Assembly (NCBI RefSeq): GCF_025857195.1
Contig: NZ_CP109787.1
Coordinates: 1,615,501-1,679,500, forward strand
Direction: 5' to 3'
Length of the DNA stretch: 64,000 nucleotides
From: Leisingera thetidis
GTDB lineage: Bacteria > Pseudomonadota > Alphaproteobacteria > Rhodobacterales > Rhodobacteraceae
The translations under genes were made by a program, and so were the position numbers. Shown in pieces: positions 25,672 through 34,292 of the stretch. Under the pieces are notes generated by a model. It was not told the DNA's origin. It did no database searches and was given only the letters and a program-made list of their open reading frames with translations. Every line of letters starts with the position of its first letter. The stretch's first letter is position 1.

Positions 25672-26160
25672 CTACATGCACATTGGCTCGAAACGGCCTA
25701 TCCGTGAGAGCTGTGAAAACGAAGTTTCTCTTAGGAACCTACGCTTTGAAACCCCTTGACGAGACCACTCTAGAGTGAGCTCGCTCATACCGGTTCCGTT
25801 CACAAAGTAAACGAATGATCGAGTGTTTCGGATTGGGTTGTCGTCCGTAAAGAACCTAAACTCATCTATGAATACTTCTTCGAAATCATCACCCTCGAAG
25901 TCGAACCACTCCCCTTTGTAAGCAAACGTAGCTAGCCCAACATGCATGTACGACTCGAGTTCGCTGTGAAACCAAAAGGGCTTCATACCGATCACCTCAA
26001 CATCAGGGATCCAGGTTTTCGCAACACTAAGCCTGTGCTCGGGTGATTTAGTTCGCCCAACCTTGTATCGGCCTCTGTCCCTCAACAAGTATATGTAGCC
26101 TGGGTCTGAGGGCTTCTTGAAAGCTTCCGAAGCCAAGGCAATGTTAAACACATTTTCCAT
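25672..26160 (-). CDS. T5orf172/GIY-YIG-like nuclease-family protein
   Basis: A 162-residue protein with the compact GIY-YIG variant known as T5orf172 (MUG113). The hallmark GYIYLLRDRGRYKVGRTKSPEHRLSVAKTWIP gives the GYIYLL and YKVGRT strands and a conserved Arg. FWFHSELESYMHVGLATFAYKGEWFDF holds the E..H.......GEWF part. The remaining 80 residues (RSFVYFVNGTGMSELTLEWSRQGVSKRRF) are unassigned. Members occur in phages and mobile islands and may cut or bind DNA. The ATG at 26160 is preferred over a GTG two codons upstream. It stands alone between decayed spacers, convergent to the STAND gene. The function is unproven. Confidence 0.72.
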   Translation of the reverse strand: MENVFNIALASEAFKKPSDPGYIYLLRDRGRYKVGRTKSPEHRLSVAKTWIPDVEVIGMKPFWFHSELESYMHVGLATFAYKGEWFDFEGDDFEEVFIDEFRFFTDDNPIRNTRSFVYFVNGTGMSELTLEWSRQGVSKRRFLRETSFSQLSRIGRFEPMCM

Positions 26161-26758
26161 TCGCACAATTTACGTTCAAAGCTCTGAAACAGCTAGCCAT
26201 TAGATCAGATATGCAATGCCCGCTGTCGGCGCATTACGGCATGCTGCAGAAGCGAAGTTCAAGACTTCGTCCAAAGTCCGGAGAGGGCTCTCTGCCGCCA
26301 TGCGGCGGCACAGCACCGAGAATCCAGCACCAGCCTGCTCCAGGCCAGTTGTGATCGGCTCAAGCCAGCCCAAACCGGACATGGCCTTCCAACACGTCGG
26401 GCGGAAAACGGACATTCACAGCGGATTGAACGAATGACCAGTCCTGGGCCGTTTGCTGACCGCCTGGCGCTTCCGGATCTCTGGGGGTATCAAGCTCTCC
26501 GACACGAATAGCCCCGTCGAAATGCCTGATACGATATGGGCAAGCTCTTCGCGTTCGGTGTTTAGCCTCTAAGCAAGGACGTCCTCGCCCCGAGAAATGC
26601 AGAGTCAGGTACACCGCCAGATGGGTGGACTGCGAGATGCGACGGCTTAAAGTTGGCAGATGCCGGTCAGGTGCGCAGTTGTGTTTCTGAACTAGAGATA
26701 GGGGCGAACATTGCGGTAGGCATCATGCCATCGCGTCACAAGAGGACAGGAGCGTCGC
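26161..26758 (+). other. Decayed intergenic stretch between T5orf172 and RelA/SpoT genes
   Basis: About 600 bases. Short frames such as the one over 26200-26415 have no family features and resemble the spurious reading of roseobacter degenerate repeats (they end in a Cys/Arg/Pro mix with the motif GCGGAAAACGGACATTC near 26400). The last 60 bases (AGAGGACAGGAG) provide the ribosome site of the next gene. A similar featureless 290-base gap lies at 25382-25671. Confidence 0.45.
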
Positions 26759-29752
26759 ATGGACATCGACGAATATAAGAATGGCGGCCGCGCGCTCTAC
26801 GCTGACTTCGCGGAGGCGGTAGCGGCGATCCTCAAGGCAGCGGTCGCCGAGCACAACGACCTGCGACTGCAAAACATCCAGCACCGCGCCAAGACGGTAG
26901 ACTCGCTGCGCGCTAAGCTCGTCAAGGCCGAGGCGGCAGTGGATGCGGCAATCAGTGATGTCGCCAAGGACGTCTCGGGCTGCCGTCTCATCTTCTACAC
27001 CAATGGCGATGTACACCGCTTCGGCCAGAGCCGCATTCTGCGCGAGAATTTTATGGTCGATTATGATCGCTCGAAAATCCACTACCCCGACAGCAGGGAA
27101 GACGGCGCCGAGTTTTTCATCTCCGAAAACTGGGTGGTTACGCTAAGCGATGCTCGCTGTGCGCTTCCCGAGTATCGCAGGTTCGCTGGGCTGCGCTGCG
27201 AGATCCAGGTTCAGACGATCCTCGATCATGCCTGGGCGGAGATGGCTCACGACACAATCTATAAGCCGATGACCGATGTCGGGTTCGGGGCCGCCAAGGT
27301 CGAGGCGATGCGCAAGCGGCTGCGCAAAACGATGCAGGAGTTCCTTCAGCCGGCAGGATATGCATTCGATAAGATCGCGAGTGACTATGCGCAATTGCGT
27401 GACGGCAAGGCGATGTTCGACAGCGACGCGCTTGGCGTGATCCGCGCCTGCACTGATCGCAATTGCCTCGACGATGCCGTCGAGAATTTCTCGAACTATG
27501 TGCTGCCCAACTATGACGACTATATCGCAGCCGCTCCCGAGATAATCGACACGCTGTCGGATGCCGTGATCCGTGCACCTGCGATGCCCGACGTACCGCA
27601 CCAGAGCTATTTCGGCGAATACCCCGGGACGAAGAGCGACTCGGTGATCGCCAAGATTTGCCGCATTCTCGAGAGCGGCTATCTCCTTTATGCGAGCCCT
27701 GAGCAGATGTTCGATGCGCTGATCGCGATGCGCCAGGCGGCGGTGGCCGAGGAGGAGCGCAAGCCTATAGACGATCTCACCCGGCGTTTCGCGCAGCACG
27801 ACCGGCGCGCTTGGCAGGAGGTCGGACCGGGGTTCCAGCGACTGCTGGTCGACCGCATCACAGGCCTTGAGGATGCAGCGCTCGTCGCAGCGGCGCCGAG
27901 CGCTACCATCGTGTTGCGTGAGGCTCTGTCGAGCACGGTGACTGGGACGAACTGGCAGGCTGAATCGATTACGTGGCATAGAGGGTCGGTCACGGTGACC
28001 GAAGACTTAAAGGCGATGCGGCGTGACGCACTGCACCAGCTCGAACGCTTGCATGCCCTGCTCAGCGAGTATGACGCGCTTAAGGATGTCCGCCGCGCCA
28101 TGCTCGCGGCAGGCGATACGCCGAGCAACGTCGGCTATACTGACCTGTTGGGCGAAGTCATCATGGACGATCTCGCGCAAGTCATCGACTTTTTCACCGC
28201 TGTGGTGCCCGACCTAGGCCTCGAAGCGAGGCGACAACTCGAGGTCGACCTGCACCGTAAATTCTACGCGTATCACGCCCTTCCGCCGGGGATGGCAGAC
28301 AAGCCCGAACTCGTTGCCGCTCAGGGCCGGTTGGTTGACGCGATTACCGAGTGCCGCGCAGTGATCGAATGCGATCCCGACTTCGTCCGCTACCGGTTGC
28401 TCGTCGGGCACGACAGCGTGACTCCGATCATGTGGGCAAAGCCCGGGTTCGATTATAAAGCGGCGGCAAAAGAGCGCTCCGCCGGGATCGACGCCTTGGT
28501 GGCGAGCTTCGATGCGGCAAGCGCCGGTGACTGGCTCGCGCGACTCGAGCGGTTTGTCGAAACCCGTAACGAGGATGGGGCGGCGTTCTTGGGCTTTCAG
28601 GAATTCATAAAAAAGCTCGCCGCAGCTCAGCCTGACATCATGCTCAACTGGATGCCGCGACTGAGCAACCGCCTCGCCAACTGGCTGCCTGGCATGCTAC
28701 ATGGTCTGTCGGACGCGGGTCATGGCGCGGCGGTCGATCCGCTGATCGAGACCTGGGTCGCGGAGGACAAGCATCTCTCGTCGATCGCCTGGTATTTCCA
28801 ATTCGCCGAGGCGTTCCGGTTGGACCTGCTCGCGACCATCACAGCCAAAGGTCTGGCGGCAGAAGACGATCAGATCCTCCACAACGTCGTGGTGGCCGCC
28901 GCGCGGCAGTCCACCAAGCGTCCGGACGGACTGTTCGACACTATTTTCCTCCCGGCGGTTCAGTCGCTGTCGGCCCGTAGGTCGTTCGCTTGGGTTGACG
29001 ACATGCTCAATTGGGATCAGCTGGGGTTGCTCAAGGGATTATCATCGGAACAGGTCGAGCCTCTACTCGACCTCCTAGTTGAATTGCCCCGACTCACCAC
29101 CGGTGGCGAAGCGCTGCTGGCTGTTGTGGCGCACGAGCACGTCCAAGCCGTGATCGATCTCATTGGCCGGCGCTTCTTGCATGAGCGGGACAACGGTGAT
29201 CTCAGGTACGTTGACCTGCCGCATACACTCCACTATCTGCGAGCGCCGCTTGCCGCTGTGCCGACCCAAGTTGTTGCTGCAGCTCGGAGTTGGTTCGATG
29301 CCGACCCCAGTTTTTCTGAGTTTCGTGGCGGCCGCCTGATTGCACAGCTGTTCCCAAATCTCGAAAATCCGATTTCCTCGCTGCTTAACAGTCAGATCGA
29401 AGAAAGCCGAGAAGGCATCCAATTCGTGCTGTCGGTTCTGCGGGCATATGAGGGTGAGAAGTTTCTGCACCCGCTGCTGCGGAAGATCGTCGGTTCCCTG
29501 ACGGCCGAAGACGAGTTGCTAGGGATCGTCCATATCGTCATCGATTCGAGCGGCGTACTCGTAGGCGAATATGGCAGCGTCGAAGCGCAGGAGGCGCGCA
29601 AGGCATTGGTCGCCGAATGGGAGACAGACGAGAATGAGGCGGTACGAGCTTTTGCCGCGAGGTTCATCAATTCCGCGAACAACCAGCTTGCCATGGAACG
29701 CCGCCGCGCTGACCGCTCGGTTGCACTGCGGAATATCGCTTTTGAGAAGTAG
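26759..29752 (+). CDS. RelA/SpoT-fold protein with a long helical C-terminal region
   Basis: A 997-residue protein of unusual size. Residues about 25-170 form a RelA/SpoT nucleotidyltransferase core: HRAKTVDSLRAKL (R43, K45, S49), KDVSGCRLIF (D71, R76), and GLRCEIQVQTILDHAWAEMAHD with the catalytic EIQ at 148-150. The G-loop that normally reads GYxSxH appears as FFISEN (119-124), so the base-stacking Tyr and the His are replaced. The remaining 800 residues are helical and acidic with no transmembrane segments, perhaps HEAT-like. It has no HD hydrolase or TGS domain, so it is not a housekeeping RelA. It may make an alarmone-like nucleotide or modify RNA or protein as toxSAS enzymes do. The ATG at 26759 has ACAGGAG upstream. 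The defence role is inferred from neighbours. Confidence 0.72.
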   Translation: MDIDEYKNGGRALYADFAEAVAAILKAAVAEHNDLRLQNIQHRAKTVDSLRAKLVKAEAAVDAAISDVAKDVSGCRLIFYTNGDVHRFGQSRILRENFMVDYDRSKIHYPDSREDGAEFFISENWVVTLSDARCALPEYRRFAGLRCEIQVQTILDHAWAEMAHDTIYKPMTDVGFGAAKVEAMRKRLRKTMQEFLQPAGYAFDKIASDYAQLRDGKAMFDSDALGVIRACTDRNCLDDAVENFSNYVLPNYDDYIAAAPEIIDTLSDAVIRAPAMPDVPHQSYFGEYPGTKSDSVIAKICRILESGYLLYASPEQMFDALIAMRQAAVAEEERKPIDDLTRRFAQHDRRAWQEVGPGFQRLLVDRITGLEDAALVAAAPSATIVLREALSSTVTGTNWQAESITWHRGSVTVTEDLKAMRRDALHQLERLHALLSEYDALKDVRRAMLAAGDTPSNVGYTDLLGEVIMDDLAQVIDFFTAVVPDLGLEARRQLEVDLHRKFYAYHALPPGMADKPELVAAQGRLVDAITECRAVIECDPDFVRYRLLVGHDSVTPIMWAKPGFDYKAAAKERSAGIDALVASFDAASAGDWLARLERFVETRNEDGAAFLGFQEFIKKLAAAQPDIMLNWMPRLSNRLANWLPGMLHGLSDAGHGAAVDPLIETWVAEDKHLSSIAWYFQFAEAFRLDLLATITAKGLAAEDDQILHNVVVAAARQSTKRPDGLFDTIFLPAVQSLSARRSFAWVDDMLNWDQLGLLKGLSSEQVEPLLDLLVELPRLTTGGEALLAVVAHEHVQAVIDLIGRRFLHERDNGDLRYVDLPHTLHYLRAPLAAVPTQVVAAARSWFDADPSFSEFRGGRLIAQLFPNLENPISSLLNSQIEESREGIQFVLSVLRAYEGEKFLHPLLRKIVGSLTAEDELLGIVHIVIDSSGVLVGEYGSVEAQEARKALVAEWETDENEAVRAFAARFINSANNQLAMERRRADRSVALRNIAFEK

Positions 29753-30375
29753 AAAGGCGACAGTGGACAATTCAGCCAAAACTTTGGCCGTCACGCCTTC
29801 GGTTAGTTGCTCCGCGAATGTCCGCTCCGGCCGGTGCGCTCAACTTTGCAAATGTCGCTATCTGCAGCTCCGCTGCCCCCGGTGCAACCCGCAGCATCCC
29901 GTGAAGCAGCTCGGCCCTGCCGAGCGTCCGCTTCCGGGAAATTGACCATGAAATTTCGCACCAGCAGCATCGTCGGTGTGGCACCAGTTGTCTGCGACCG
30001 CTTAGGGCTGGCACCGGTCGAATGTACTCGCAGACCAGGCGCGACCCCCGCGAGGGCAAGTCCGCGCTCAATGGAGACATCTAAGCAAAATTGTCAGATG
30101 GCCGTTCCAGTTCGGCAAACGGCCATTTGGCAGGAAGGCAGCGCTGCGGACTTCAAAACGGGACACGTCATCAAGCGCTTCGAAGACGGTAACGGCAAGA
30201 GCCTACTGGGGTTTGATGCTATTTGTTGCGCACCGCGCTCACCAAATCACCCCAGTGGTTCTTGTTGGTCGGTGATGAAAAAAGTCACCGCCGCTGCCGA
30301 TATCGTCACGGCATATGAACTTTGTCGCCACGGGGGCTGATCTGAAGCGGCCTGCTACGATCAGATGCGGGCCGT
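29753..30375 (+). other. Non-coding stretch without recognisable gene
   Basis: About 620 bases after the RelA/SpoT gene. Frames are short and the translations have no recognisable motifs. I see no RNA gene, attachment repeat or strong terminator. A small frame near 30270-30340 ends inside the convergent EamA-like gene and is not supported. Confidence 0.45.
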
Positions 30376-30798
30376 TCATGGCGCTGCCGCAACCAGCACC
30401 GCACTGGCCGCGATCAGCCCCGCGCCCAACCAACCCATGGCCGACAGCCGCTCGCCCAGCAACACCGCCGCGATCGGCGCCCCGAAGACCACGCTCAGGT
30501 TGTCCGCCGGCGCGACCCGCGACGCCTCGCCCAAATGCATTGCGCGGGAATGGCACAGCCACGACACGCTCGTCGCTAGCTCGGACAGGATGAGGAACAC
30601 CCACGTCCCCGGCCCGACGGATCTGAGGCTTTGGAACTTGCCGGTCGCGCCAACGAGAACGGAAAGGGCCACCAGAACCACCGCGGTCTGGATCAGGGCG
30701 TCAAAATCGGAATTGATGTCCTCGACCCCTAGCTTCAGCAGGAAGGTGATGAGGGGGGCAAAGGCCACCGCGAGATGCGCCAAAACTACCAGCTTCAC
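30376..30798 (-). CDS. EamA/DMT-family short transporter, possibly degenerate
   Basis: A 140-residue, four-helix half-size member of the drug/metabolite transporter superfamily, starting with GTG at 30798. The recognisable pattern is LLKLGVEDINSDFDALIQTAVVLV, GPGTWVFLILSELATSVSWLCHSRAMHLGEASRVAPADNLSVVF and LLGERLSAMGWLGAGLIAASAVLVA. Intact relatives usually read VAPVDKLSVVFVALFA; here several of these positions differ (ADN, GAPIAA), and there is no ATG or clear ribosome site. It may be a decaying copy. It lies between the RelA/SpoT gene and the Septu-like pair, with no obvious tie to either. Confidence 0.6.
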   Translation of the reverse strand: MKLVVLAHLAVAFAPLITFLLKLGVEDINSDFDALIQTAVVLVALSVLVGATGKFQSLRSVGPGTWVFLILSELATSVSWLCHSRAMHLGEASRVAPADNLSVVFGAPIAAVLLGERLSAMGWLGAGLIAASAVLVAAAP

Positions 30799-30908
30799 GC
30801 AATCGTTTTGGTCTTGGTCCCTTTCAGAGTTCCGGTGGCCCGGTGGAGCTGCCTGCACCGCGTATTGACAGGCGCATTTGCCTGACTGGCCACCTTGAAA
30901 CGCGGGCC

Positions 30909-31883
30909 TCAGGCGGCGATCAGGTCCATCGGGTCGATCCCGAAATCGCCGAGCAGGGCAAATGCCCCGGCCTCGTTCCGTGCGCGCAGCCAATCATGCT
31001 TCGCCGCCAGGTACTCCGCATTGTCATCGAACAGGCCCGCCAGCCGCTTCATGCATCGAGCAATCTGGGTCTTGTTGCGCTCGATCATATCGGGGGCAAC
31101 GCCATCTTCGTGCATCCGGTTGTTCTGGATCACCAGGTCGGTCAGTTCTTCTATCGAGAACTCCAGATCGAGCAGCGCCGCCTTCCGCGCCTCTACCAGC
31201 GCCTTGCGGCGCAGCGCGTAGACATCGATTGACACCGCGCCCTTGTCGCTCGGCACGCCGTTCCTGATCCGCGCCCGGACATTGCCGTCCAGGTCGAATT
31301 CCAGGTGATCCTCGGGATCTTCGACGCAGGGGTCAATCAACAGCCGCACAGCCTCCTCTGCGGCGAGTGAATCCGCGGGGGCGCGTACCCGCGTGGCCTC
31401 GTCCGCCAGCGGAAATTGCGTGGCCTTGCCCAGCACAACCCCGGCGCTTTGCCCCGGCACCTCATGGGTGCGCGACCGGTTGCAATCGGGGCAGGAAATC
31501 AACAAGTTCGTCCAGTCTCCGGCCAACCAGAAATAGCCGGGTTTCAGCTCTCCGGCGTCGATCTTGATTGCCGATTTCGGGCGGAAATGTTCGATGTCGC
31601 TCGGCGTAACCGCGGCGAAATTGCTTTCGCAGTAGGCGCACTTCTTGCCAAAGGTCTTTTCCAGAAGCGCCACCAGCCCGTCGTTCTTGTAGACCACGAA
31701 CTTGAACGACTTCTTGGTCTTCTTCTCGTCATTTTCGTAGTTGGCCGGGTCGGTGAAGAAGGCAATCGCCTTTTCCTTTTCCTGGTCGTATTTGGTGATC
31801 TTGGTGCCATCCAGCGCCTTTGAATTCTGCCGGGTGTAGACCGGCAGATCGGGCAGTGTCGGATCGCGCGGCACCTTGATCAT
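30909..31883 (-). CDS. HNH endonuclease, PtuB-like, partner of HNH-ATPase fusion
   Basis: A 324-residue protein. The nuclease core lies at residues 82-135: C82 and C85 (KKCAYCESNF), E98-H99 in DIEHFRPKS (catalytic His), then DWTNLLISCPDCNRSR with N126, C131 and C134. This is the zinc-bound HNH layout of Septu PtuB and retron-associated HNH proteins. The N-terminal 60 residues are charged, and the C-terminal half is helical (RKALVEARKAALLDLEFSIEELTDL). The start at 31883 is fixed by an ATGA overlap with the upstream ATPase gene, so the two are translated together. The expected role is DNA (or tRNA) cleavage once the ATPase is triggered by phage. Antiphage function is inferred. Confidence 0.82.
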   Translation of the reverse strand: MIKVPRDPTLPDLPVYTRQNSKALDGTKITKYDQEKEKAIAFFTDPANYENDEKKTKKSFKFVVYKNDGLVALLEKTFGKKCAYCESNFAAVTPSDIEHFRPKSAIKIDAGELKPGYFWLAGDWTNLLISCPDCNRSRTHEVPGQSAGVVLGKATQFPLADEATRVRAPADSLAAEEAVRLLIDPCVEDPEDHLEFDLDGNVRARIRNGVPSDKGAVSIDVYALRRKALVEARKAALLDLEFSIEELTDLVIQNNRMHEDGVAPDMIERNKTQIARCMKRLAGLFDDNAEYLAAKHDWLRARNEAGAFALLGDFGIDPMDLIAA

Positions 31884-34141
31884 AACGGTTTCCCGCCCTC
31901 CTCCTCGGCCAGGACCTGCTTCCACATGCTGCTGACCTGTTCGACCGCCTCGCTGCGCAGGTTTTCCGGGGATCGCCTTTCGCCAGTTTTCCGTTTGGCC
32001 AGCATCGCGTCGATAGCCTCGTAGAACAGGGTCTCGCGCTGGGTATTGCCCAGGTAGCGGCGGTCTTTTAGTTCGTCCTGCAACCGGGCCAGTTCGGCCT
32101 CCTGTTCTGGCGTGCGCGTGTCGAGCGCGAGCAGCGCGTAATAGGTGTCGAACAGCGCCTCGACCTCGGGGTCCACGGTCGAGCGCAGCCCGAAAAAATC
32201 CGAGGTCAGCAGCTGGTCGACGCGGAAATCCTCCGGCGAGGGCAGGTCGGTCAGCGGCTCGACTAGCCCGTCTTCACCGCGCTGCATGACCACCACTTCG
32301 CCCCTGGTCAGACCGCGCAGGCAGAGCGGCTGATGCGTGGTGGTGATGTATTGCACGCCGGGCAGGGCCTTGCGCAGGCTGCCGACGATCTCCATCTGCC
32401 AGGTCGGGTGCAGGTGGGCGTCGATCTCGTCGATCAGAACGACGCCTTCCGCCTCTGTCAGGTTGGGCCAGATCCGCGACAATACCTCCAGCAGATCGAC
32501 GGTGACCGCCACGATGGTCTGGTAACCGTCGCTCAGGTCCTTCAGCGCGGTCTTGCTGTTGCCATCACGCACCCAGACTTGCCCCTGGTCGCGGATCAGC
32601 TCCGACGCCTCATCGAGCGCCAGCAGATCCTTCAGCACAATTGCGGTTTCGTCAAAGGTCTTGCCGTCCAGCCCCATCAGCCATGTCTGCGCGTCGATCA
32701 GTGGGACAAAGGCGTCGAACAGGTTCTCGACCCGCGAAAACTTCTCCCCCGTCTCGGACCTCTCCTTTCGCGGCAGCAGACACGTCGCGCCGTAGCCCAG
32801 GACCAGCGTTTGCGCCTCCCAGCCTTCGCCTGAGGCCGAACCGTCAGCCGTCAGGGTCATGACCTGTCCGTGCGGGCTGTGGAATTCCAGCCGGTCGCGA
32901 TAGACGATCAGTTCATGGGGCTTGGGAAATCCGCTCAGCTTGACCGTGACCCGGCCCGACTGGCAGCGGTAGCGCACCAGCGTTGCCGGATCAAGCCGCC
33001 CGCTTTTCAGCAGGTTGTGCACCTGGTCGTGGCCCGACACCACCAGCGCGATGGCCTGCAAAACGGTACTCTTGCCGGTGCCGTTCTCGCCCAGAAGCAT
33101 CAGCCAGGGAGTCGGTCCGTGCGACTGCTGGCCGAAATCGATCTCCAGATCGCGGATCGCCCGGATATTGTGGATCGTCATCCGTTCGATGAAACGTTGC
33201 TGCGACTTGAACTTCTGCCGGCCCTCTTGGGTGTCCAGCGAATAGTCCGACATCCGGCTGGTGTAGCTCTTCGACTCCGCTTTCGCCCGTTTCAGCCGCG
33301 ACTTGGTGACCTTGCCCGGTTTTCTGGCGGGCGCGACGGCCTCAAGCGAATCCAGCAGAGCGCGCATTTCCTCTTCCCGCGACAACGCTTGGCGGATCAT
33401 GCCGGCATAAGGCGCATCGTCCTCGGCCATCTTCATCAGCCGGTCCAGGTTCTCGTCCGAGGTATCCCGTCCCGCCATAAACGGCTCTGCCAAAGCTTTG
33501 AACGTGGTCATCACTCGCTGACGCGCCTGAACCAGACCGACACGGTTCAGCCCCAGCACGGCAATCGTGGCATTGCCTCGCTCGGTGTCGCTGTGCACCA
33601 TGCCATCGGCATCGAAGACAAGGTGATTGGAAGGTTCGTCCATGGTCGGGTTCAGCAGCAGCGGCTGTTCCCGTCCGATATCGTCTGACGGGCTGCAGGC
33701 ACGCTGCGCCTCGTCGACAAGCGGGAACCGGTTGCCCTTGCCGCTGGTCTGGACCGAGGGCTCCATCTTCGACAAGTGGTTGCGCTGCCGGTTGCAGTCG
33801 ATGCAGGCCGCCAGCAGGTTGTCCCAGCTATTAGCCAGCCACCAGTAGCCCGGATGATTGGGCGCCTCGGTCACGCCGCCTTTGGGCCTGAACTGGTCGA
33901 TCTCGATCGGCTGATTAGCAGAAATCGAGGTTTCGCAATAGGCGCATTTGCCATGAAACAACTCTTCCAGGGCTTCCCGGACCCGTTTGTCCCTGTAGAC
34001 CTTAAACACCAGCCTGCGCTGCCGCGCCTCGCCGCTCTCCAGCTCCTGCCTGATCCGGTCAATCTCGGCTATGGCGGCTTCGCCAAGCTTGGTCGACGGA
34101 TCAAGCGGATTCGGCGCGCGGCTTCGGTTCACGAGAATCAT
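31880..34141 (-). CDS. HNH-AAA(OLD/SMC-like) ATPase fusion, Septu-like
   Basis: A 753-residue fusion. The N-terminal domain (1-230) is a second PtuB-like HNH: C66, C69, NSWDNLLAACIDCNRQR with C113 and C116. The expected catalytic His is Gln83 in EIDQFRPKG, so it is probably inactive. From 310 on is a PtuA-type ATPase: Walker A GENGTGKS at 351-358, Q-loop YGATCLLP (450), signature LSDGYQ (536-541), Walker B VVLIDEID (567-574) and switch His603 (TTHQP). A helical tail follows. No membrane segment is visible. It heads an operon with the stand-alone HNH gene (ATGA overlap) and diverges from the hydrolase gene. Known Septu keeps ATPase and nuclease as separate chains, so this split-and-duplicated form is notable. 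Confidence 0.85.
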   Translation of the reverse strand: MILVNRSRAPNPLDPSTKLGEAAIAEIDRIRQELESGEARQRRLVFKVYRDKRVREALEELFHGKCAYCETSISANQPIEIDQFRPKGGVTEAPNHPGYWWLANSWDNLLAACIDCNRQRNHLSKMEPSVQTSGKGNRFPLVDEAQRACSPSDDIGREQPLLLNPTMDEPSNHLVFDADGMVHSDTERGNATIAVLGLNRVGLVQARQRVMTTFKALAEPFMAGRDTSDENLDRLMKMAEDDAPYAGMIRQALSREEEMRALLDSLEAVAPARKPGKVTKSRLKRAKAESKSYTSRMSDYSLDTQEGRQKFKSQQRFIERMTIHNIRAIRDLEIDFGQQSHGPTPWLMLLGENGTGKSTVLQAIALVVSGHDQVHNLLKSGRLDPATLVRYRCQSGRVTVKLSGFPKPHELIVYRDRLEFHSPHGQVMTLTADGSASGEGWEAQTLVLGYGATCLLPRKERSETGEKFSRVENLFDAFVPLIDAQTWLMGLDGKTFDETAIVLKDLLALDEASELIRDQGQVWVRDGNSKTALKDLSDGYQTIVAVTVDLLEVLSRIWPNLTEAEGVVLIDEIDAHLHPTWQMEIVGSLRKALPGVQYITTTHQPLCLRGLTRGEVVVMQRGEDGLVEPLTDLPSPEDFRVDQLLTSDFFGLRSTVDPEVEALFDTYYALLALDTRTPEQEAELARLQDELKDRRYLGNTQRETLFYEAIDAMLAKRKTGERRSPENLRSEAVEQVSSMWKQVLAEEEGGKPL

Positions 34142-34292
34142 GGGCTATCCAAACGGGATTTGCTTGAATTGACCCTATTGAAGGGGGTTTTCGCAAGTAA
34201 AAGCACAAAATCGGCTTCGCTTTTGACGGGATCGCCGCAGCAGTTCACTCTGCTAATGGATTTCAGGATTGTATTTCAGCGGGGCGGTGACG

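Noticed and set aside
26200..26440. Short ORFs resembling annotated hypothetical proteins
   Set aside because: They fall in degenerate repeat-like DNA, lack ribosome sites and read Cys/Arg/Pro-rich on both strands.
34142..34292. Retron-type ncRNA beside the HNH-ATPase genes
   Set aside because: Septu-like genes occur with retrons, but no reverse transcriptase is encoded nearby and the gap has no long inverted repeats.
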